DNA of 64,000 bases. It comes from Glandiceps talaboti (Eukaryota; Hemichordata; Enteropneusta; Spengelidae). The notes beneath the pieces were generated by a model that had not been told where the DNA came from, did not search any database, and worked only from the letters and a program-made list of their open reading frames with translations. This document shows, in pieces, positions 58,723 to 64,000 of this stretch. Made by a program: the position numbers and the translations under genes. The DNA lies in assembly GCF_964340395.1 (NCBI RefSeq), contig NC_135549.1:35614332-35678331 (forward strand). Reading direction: 5' to 3'. How positions within the stretch are numbered: the stretch's first letter is position 1; each line of letters starts with the position of its first letter.

Positions 58723-59394
58723 GTTGACTCTGTGAACAAATTGATAAGTGTAATAGGTTCCATTTTAGATGAGAAATTGGTAATGGCAGAGTGTAGGGCT
58801 CTCGGTATAATCTCAAAATTAATATCTGGGCCATTAATGCGTCTGTTAGAAAGAACAGGTATTCACTACTATGACATGAACCCACACTGGCTAGAATTAA
58901 AAACATGCTTAGCTGACAATGCAATAGATCCATCACCATTGTTAAATGAAACATCATACTTAACTGATACAACTGTAACCAAGGATGATTTGTACTCACA
59001 CTTATTTCCAAAGGAAAGGGATACAGAGTTTGATGCCTTAACCTCCAAAGCATTACAGTGTTTTTGCAAATCTATGATCCCTGTTGTCGATAGACAATTA
59101 AAGAATCAACTACCTGGGGGGAACGAGAACCAACCCAATAGTACATTGATTGATGAGGTGTGGAATGCACCACTGACTAATATAAGATCTGAAAGTGACT
59201 TTTCTGACCTTGATAGACAGATAAGAAGAGCCCCTCAAAAAGGAAGATTATCAAAAGCAGGAATCATATGTTATTCTAGAAATAAGACCACGGCATATAT
59301 TACTACTCTTCCCCAAAAAATTAAGACAAAATACTTAAAGATCGCAAGAAAAGAAGCTCCAAAGCGTAAAAAAAAGAGAACAAAATTACAGTAA
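58723..59394 (+). CDS. Transposon protein, continuation after TGA: end of catalytic core and basic region
   Basis: Same frame as the preceding segment. The first part (LISVIGSILDEKLVMAECRA, then LISGPLMRLLERTG) is helical, and one of its Glu residues may be the third catalytic acid. Next comes a charged linker, then a region with SDLDRQIRRAPQKGR, and a Lys/Arg-rich tail (KRKKKRTKLQ) before TAA. The tail is an artefact of frame. At the A8 run (59368-59375) the frame that leads into the last segment is open across the junction, so one extra A explains the break. Confidence 0.7.
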   Translation, partial: VDSVNKLISVIGSILDEKLVMAECRALGIISKLISGPLMRLLERTGIHYYDMNPHWLELKTCLADNAIDPSPLLNETSYLTDTTVTKDDLYSHLFPKERDTEFDALTSKALQCFCKSMIPVVDRQLKNQLPGGNENQPNSTLIDEVWNAPLTNIRSESDFSDLDRQIRRAPQKGRLSKAGIICYSRNKTTAYITTLPQKIKTKYLKIARKEAPKRKKKRTKLQ

Positions 59395-60151
59395 GGATCT
59401 GATGAAGAAAAGACGACAATTACAGAGAATGAGAGTGGAGAAGAAACACAAACAACTACAAAGAAAACAACAGAAGACAGTTCAATTGGAACACAGGATT
59501 AGAAATAAGTATGGGGTTTGGAAAAGTGAAGTCGAAGTAGAGAAAAAACTAAGAGAGATGAAGAGAAGTGAACAAGTGAAAGCACTGAAAGACCAGATTC
59601 AGTTTCATGTTGATATTTTAAAGACAAAACTTGTAAACAAAAAGCTAAAGAAGTGGCAGGATCAGGGGAAAAAACTGACAATACCACAACTTGCACAGAA
59701 TCTAAATAGTATCATTCATACAACAGGTGTCCTACCAAACTTTGTTGATGACATTAATAACAATTTGAAGGTAGTAGATAATAACAACACAAAACAAATA
59801 GCTAAGAGAAAGAAGAAAAGAGAAACAAGAACACACGCAGAACAATTTGGGGTTACACAACCAATACAACCCGGCATATATATAGCAGTTGCCTATGAAG
59901 ATGACTGGTTTGCTGGTGAAGTCACTTCATGTACCCCACATGCTATCAGTGCCCATTTTCTCATGAGGAACAGTCGTGCTAATAATTCTTTTAAATGGCC
60001 AACCAAAGATGATGTTGCCACAATCGATCCCAAATTTATATTGAAGGAAATTTATGTTGAACCTAGAGATTCACTATTGCGTGCATGGTCAGTGAGAAAC
60101 ATTGATCAAGTAGAGAAGTCTTACACAGCATTCAAGAACAAATACTTTTAA
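59376..60151 (+). CDS. Transposon protein, C-terminal part: basic coiled coil and Tudor/SH3-like domain
   Basis: Open from the A8 run; first ATG 59402, giving 249 codons to TAA. Residues 1-90 are a highly basic coiled coil. After a nuclear-localisation-like AKRKKKRETR (134-143), residues about 155-220 read GIYIAVAYEDDWFAGEV, HFLMRN, FKWPTKDD and FILKEI, a small beta-barrel pattern of the Tudor/SH3 (chromatin-reader) type. A WxxGxV-like core plus an acidic/aromatic pair (EDDWF) is visible. Such a domain could guide integration to chromatin; this is inference. Confidence 0.7.
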
Positions 60152-61079
60152 TTAACTTTCAGGTGATCAGGTGAGGTTTGCATATATTTAATATTTGCTG
60201 TCTAATATGAAATTGATATCATACATAAGAGACAATGAATTACACCTATGTAAATTCATATTCAATTGTTGTAAATAAGTAAAACATTTAAAGATGAAAA
60301 TTTCACTAAACTCCCTACTTATATTTTCTTTTTGATAATTATTTGATACTTTCAATCACTAAATGTGATACAAATAAACACCTAAACAATTATTTTATCA
60401 CTTTGGAGAATGTATAAATTAGTTACATAAACTACATGAACAGAAAAAGTTTGTTTATGAAAATTCCTAAAAATCCAATATGGCCACCAATATGGCCGCC
60501 ATTGTTCATAATGAAAACATAAGGCTCTTCATGATTTTCAATGTGTTGAAAATATAGAAATATAATCTGAATTTAATCTATGACTATATTTTTTTAATTT
60601 TGTAACTAAATAGCTGTGTTGTCTGAAAATTGTAGCTAACTTGAGAGAATTATTTTGAAGTTAACAGTCATCAAAGTTGGAGGATTTTGATGTTTTTCAA
60701 TGGTGCCGCACTGAAAAAAACTAAGTCAGATGAAATACTTAGCATTTTGGGATGTCCTGAAATTTAAAAATAGAATATTTCTTTTTAGAAGTCATATAAA
60801 TATTGTTTAATTGGGTATAACTCTTTCAATATCTTAAAGATTTTTGCTAATGAATGCAGTTTTTAAGAAGTTAAGTTCCTGTAAAATTGGGAAATTGTCA
60901 GTTTTTAGAGATTTACAACTCAATTTTCTCAAAAACGGGTAAATTTTAGCGCGGTAAAAGTGTTATAACTTTTGAACCGGTGGACCAATTTCAATAATTT
61001 TTGTTTTGTTTTACTTCAATTTCCTAGGATGATAATTGTCCAATATTGAAATATAGCTATTAAGGATCTAAATTTTCCA
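60152..61079 (+). other. 3' non-coding part of the transposon
   Basis: AT-rich, no ORF. It contains the alternative end CTAAACTCCCTA (60306-60317) and the words AATATGGCCACC and AATATGGCCGCC (60478-60502), which echo ATGGCGGCC just inside the 5' end. Confidence 0.6.
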
Positions 61080-61092
61080 CTGAACTCCCTAT

Positions 61093-61195
61093 ACCTTACA
61101 GTGTTAATGAAAAATTTGCATAATTAATGATTTTCAGTAATTAGGCTATATCTTAAGAGTGTATACTTCAATTCCAATATGATTTACGACATACA
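61093..61195 (+). repeat. Array-family unit (left piece), 3' flank of the transposon
   Basis: CTTACAGTGTTAATGAAAAA and AATTAGGCTATATCTTAAG place it in the family of 21.0-22.5 and 36.3-37.9 kb. It continues at 61552 after a MITE, up to about 61787. Confidence 0.85.
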
Positions 61196-61199
61196 TTAA

Positions 61200-61547
61200 A
61201 GTGGCCATATGGATGAGAATTTGGTATTTATTTTGGATTTTTATTTGATAAAACAGCTTCACTATGTTTTTCTATTTGAAAAACATAATGTGAAATAATA
61301 TATACCAAGTCCATGTTCGCAACTCAATAAATGGCAAAATATTAAAGAATGTGTAAAATGTTTGTTATTGTACATACAATGACAAACTTTTTACACTTTT
61401 TGCGTCTTTTGTAATGTATTGAGTTATGAACATGGACTTAGTATATGCTCTCTCGCTTTATTTTTTCAAATAGAAAAACAGTGAAGCTGTTTTATCAAAT
61501 AAAAAAATAAATAAATACCAAATTTTCAACCATATGGCGCGGCCACT
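61200..61547. mobile_element. 348-bp MITE with TTAA target-site duplication
   Basis: AGTGGCCATATGG at the left and CCATATGGCGCGGCCACT at the right are inverted ends. Much of the interior also pairs (ATTTGATAAAACAGCTTCAC against GTGAAGCTGTTTTATCAAAT). TTAA at 61196-61199 and 61548-61551 is duplicated, and removing the insert restores the unit sequence CATACATTAA-ACATAAC seen in other family members. TTAA duplications are typical of piggyBac- and Kolobok-type elements. Confidence 0.92.
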
Positions 61548-61551
61548 TTAA

Positions 61552-61787
61552 ACATAACAAAGTCCATACGCCCTATAAAGTTTGTTGATGTACCTTACAG
61601 TGTTTATGACTAATTTGCATGATTAATGATTTTCTGTAATTAGGATATATCTTACGAATGCATACTTGAATTTCAATATCATTTAGTACATACATTAACT
61701 TTAATAAAGCTGATATGTCCTATAAAATTTGTTGATGTAGTTTACAGTTTTAATGAAATATTTGCATAATTAATGATTTTAGATAAC
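61552..61787 (+). repeat. Array-family units (right piece)
   Basis: Continues the ~150-bp units: TGTTGATGTACCTTACAGTG, TTAGGATATATCTTACG, then TTTTAGATAAC, where another insertion starts. Confidence 0.85.
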
Positions 61788-63045
61788 GCCAGGGATTGCA
61801 CTAGACTTTGAAACCAGTGAGTCCCAGGGACCCATCACTGCTGAAAATATGGGGTCCCTTTTTAAAAAAATGGGGTCCTATTTTACTATCGTTTATTATC
61901 ACTCATATCCACACAAATGTCTTCATAAACATTCATTCATAATAAATCCACACATACACATCATCATATCATGTACACTATGTTATTAAATACCTTTTAT
62001 TTTGAATGCATGTGTTGTAACTTGCATGTATTCATCAGTACAATGATGCACACTAAAATTACATACTCTCCAATACACATTCCAAGACATACTGTGTTAC
62101 ATATTTAGTTTATTCTCGCAAACCAGAGCTGTTATTTCTTCCCCGAACTAATGGACAATGCCATAAAAGAGGCCATGGTTTGCAACGCTAATTTAGTTAT
62201 CACCTGGATGTACGAAGTACTTCACACATGGAAGTTCCGGTCGACATTTCACTATGTGATCATGGAGGCGGCCATATTTGTTTACATTCTCACTACTGTA
62301 AAAAACCTTGTGTCAGCATCATCGGGAACTTTACATCTGTCTTACAAAACATATACACATTCATAAAAATGCAGTACTAAAGTTGATTTGTGTTGATCAT
62401 GCTATGCGTACAAAAGAACAATTACCGATCACATGGGTGATCGATGTTCTTAGTTGAGATGTTTCGGAGAAACTCGTGTGAGGTATATATCATAGTAAAG
62501 AAATGATTCATGGTTGCGATCGATGTGATGTAGATCGAAGTTCTGTCTGCCTTAGAAAGCTACAAACTCCATTGTCGGACGAATCAAGTCTTTTGTGGAT
62601 GAACAAAAGTGGAGATCGTCGCGTGAAAATGCTAGACAAGTGTCAAAATGTACGCAAATTGCAACATATTTCCCATGCTTGCCGCCATGTTTTGATGACA
62701 TCACCGACAATGAAAAACCCCAGCATGCATTATCACTACATATGTGTGTCGGCATGAGTGAAAGATACCAACGTCATTGTCGATGTCGCGTCGGGTGTCA
62801 ACTTCATGTACAATCAGTTCACACATTCTTTACTCATAAATTACACTTTCACACATCTGGAGTTAGATCAGTCTTTTTCTTTTCCTTGTTTGACCAAACT
62901 TTTTATTATCTTTACAAAGACTTTGTCATTGAACGAAGTACATTGTCACCATCATGGAGCATAGATAGTGATCTACCGGTGAAAATTGAAGTGGGTCCCA
63001 TTCAAATGCATTGCGTCCCGGATGCGGAATAACACATTAACACGA
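61788..63045. mobile_element. ~1.26-kb insertion with subterminal GGGTCCC words
   Basis: It interrupts the array family between GATTTTAGATAAC and TATAACTCGGCCATATCTT. The related site at 36395-36425 runs straight through (TTTTAGGTAACTACG...). ATAAC on both sides suggests a 5-6 bp duplication. The left end holds CCAGGGATTGC, GTCCCAGGGACCC and two TGGGGTCC words. Near the right are TGGGTCCC and ACGAACCC, resembling the CAGGGTTC end of the 43.9 kb element. A 145-codon open frame (62595-63032) has no recognisable motif. Boundaries are approximate. Confidence 0.55.
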
Positions 63046-63335
63046 ACCCTATAACTCGGCCATATCTTAAAAATGCAAGCTTCAAATTTCATATAATATG
63101 GTACATATATCAACCATAACAGTACGTACCAGTGCTGAGAAGTTATTAACAAATGATATTCAGTAATTAAGCAGTATCATGTACTCTTCAAATTCTGTAT
63201 AATTTGGCATATACATTAACCTAAGAAAGCACACTTGTCTAAAAAGAAAAAGCCTGTTACCATGATAGTTTTTTAGTTTTAATCAGTATTTTGCATAATA
63301 AATGATTCCCTTACGTTCAGTTTAAATCTGTTGTT
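63046..63335 (+). repeat. Array-family units ending in CCCTTACG-TTCAGTTTAAATCTG
   Basis: Matches 36410-36735: ATCTTAAAAATGCAAGCTTC, AAGCAGTATCATG, AGCCTGTTACCAT and the end block near 63310-63332, here with the hexamer GGAGGC region deleted. Confidence 0.85.
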
Positions 63336-63339
63336 TCTT

Positions 63340-64000
63340 TGAGACCAGTTGCAAATGTCATCTAGGTCTGACTGAAATGTTGAGGTACTGACATCATTGT
63401 AACAAAACTATTCTGATATAGTTGTATCATCCATGAAAATAAAGTGAGAGTTTCTTTTTATTGTGTGAATGTCATTTACCATCAATTTAAATAGAATCGG
63501 TCCAAGTTTTTTTCCCTGTGGTACTGCTGCATTTGCAATTTGCCAGCTTGAAGTAGCGTTTTCTAAAACAATTCTTTGCTTTCTACTGTGAAGGAAGTGT
63601 GCTACCCATTTGACTAGATTTGCATTAATACCTACATGTATATTGATTAGTTTGGACAAGAAAATTGAATGATCATCAATTTTGTCGAAGGCTTTGCTAA
63701 AATCTAGATGACAAATTCTGGACATGTGTTTCTGATTTTCAAGGCTTCGAGTCCACGACTGCAACATGTCAACCATTGCGAATGTTGAAGATAAGTTTTT
63801 CACACTCGCGTACTGTTTCGGGGTTGATCTTTCCATTGACTTCACCTTTGATCCATTTCTCAACAAACAACTCCATAATCTTTGCGATGGTATTTGTCAG
63901 AGAGATTGGCCTAAAGTCACTCAGTGAGCCCAGGTTACTGACTTTTGGTAGGGGAATGATGTTGGCCTCCTTCATTATCACTGGAACTCGACCTTCTGAA
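63340..64000 (-). pseudogene. LINE 4 reverse transcriptase fragment (same family as LINE 1), runs off the window
   Basis: Minus strand, entering from the right edge: IMKEANIIPLPKVSNLGSLS, DFRPISLTNTIAKIMELFVE, a frameshift near 63860, then FAMVDMLQSWTRSLENQKHM, CHLDFSKAFDKID (motif A), VPQGKKLGPILF (motif B) and FIFMDDTTISE (motif C, MDD in place of the usual DD box context). It stops soon after motif C, near 63340. The frameshift and the small insert inside motif A to B show decay. Confidence 0.9.

Larger units (their letters stand above)
55251..61092 (+). mobile_element. 5.8-kb autonomous-type DNA transposon, unrecognised superfamily
   Basis: The ends are inverted: ATAGGGAGTTCAG (55251-55263) and CTGAACTCCCTAT (61080-61092). 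If the element proper is GGGAG...CTCCC, TA flanks both sides, suggesting a TA target duplication. The 3' flank is the ~150-bp array family starting abruptly at TACCTTACAG. The 5' flank is repeat A, so the flanks are not two halves of one unit and some rearrangement is likely. A second near-match to the 3' end (CTAAACTCCCTA, 60306-60317) could be an alternative terminus. ATGGCGGCC at 55272-55280 and its complement at 60494-60502 are further inverted words. One long gene fills 56570-60151. Confidence 0.75.

Noticed and set aside
58646-59069. Minus-strand frames of 66 and 135 codons
   Set aside because: Antisense shadows of the transposon gene.
62503-63032. Overlapping frames of 84 and 145 codons
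   Set aside because: Inside a probable transposon insertion, mutually overlapping, no domain or splice support.

Overview
The window is nuclear DNA of a metazoan, probably a marine invertebrate bilaterian. It has spliced genes with GT-AG introns, CpG-type promoters, AT-rich intergenic DNA, long minisatellites, and many non-LTR retrotransposon and DNA-transposon copies. I cannot name the clade from sequence alone. All rRNA, tRNA, CRISPR and operon-type features are absent as far as I can see.

Host genes. Two conserved genes are recognisable from spliced exons that are too short to stand out as ORFs. (1) The last two coding exons of an IMMP1L-like mitochondrial inner-membrane signal peptidase lie at 23430-23540 and 26131-26199 (+). 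(2) The first three coding exons of ELP4, an Elongator subunit, lie at 33975-34131, 42593-42628 and 45857-45975 (+), behind a promoter with NRF1 and ETS motifs. IMMP1L and ELP4 are also neighbours in vertebrates (beside PAX6), but there they are divergent; here they are in tandem. Two weaker candidates sit at the left edge: a terminal exon at 2-100 (+), and a small minus-strand gene at 776-1180.

Left part (about 3.7-22.5 kb) is a graveyard of mobile elements. A decayed LINE (4024-9480) is split by a complete 2.3 kb DNA transposon with TIRs and a 3-bp TSD (4555-6887) and by a second repeat (7947-8680). Then come a 1.25 kb repeat (B), a cluster of perfect palindromes (11.83-12.14 kb), a repeat carrying three RFX X-box-like palindromes (A), a 2.7 kb TIR element (15015-17692), and arrays of about 150-bp subrepeats. 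Repeats A and B both recur in inverted orientation at 53-55 kb.

Middle part (22.5-47.5 kb) holds the two host genes. Between them lies a 2.6 kb minisatellite of 39-bp units that is open in several frames on both strands. ELP4 intron 1 holds 36-bp and roughly 20-bp arrays and a CR1/L2-like LINE that has lost its RT core. Intron 2 holds a 38-bp array split by a 1.3 kb transposon (43856-45166, TSD TTTATA). The exon 3 splice donor is itself part of a 32-bp tandem triplication.

Right part (47.5-64 kb) has a LINE RT cleanly split by a 1.67 kb transposon (50892-52557, TSD ATTTAT), and then the most notable object in the window. This is a nearly intact DNA transposon of about 5.8 kb (55251-61091), bounded by TAGGGAGTTCAG inverted repeats. 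It carries one long gene (56570-60151, about 1190 codons) with only three lesions. The product has a long coiled coil, a candidate RNase H-like DDE core (D in SDGT, D in MSDRH, then a CxxH motif) and a C-terminal Tudor/SH3-like domain. I do not recognise it as a named superfamily. Its 3' flank holds a 348-bp TTAA-flanked MITE, another insertion, and a minus-strand LINE RT that runs to the window edge.
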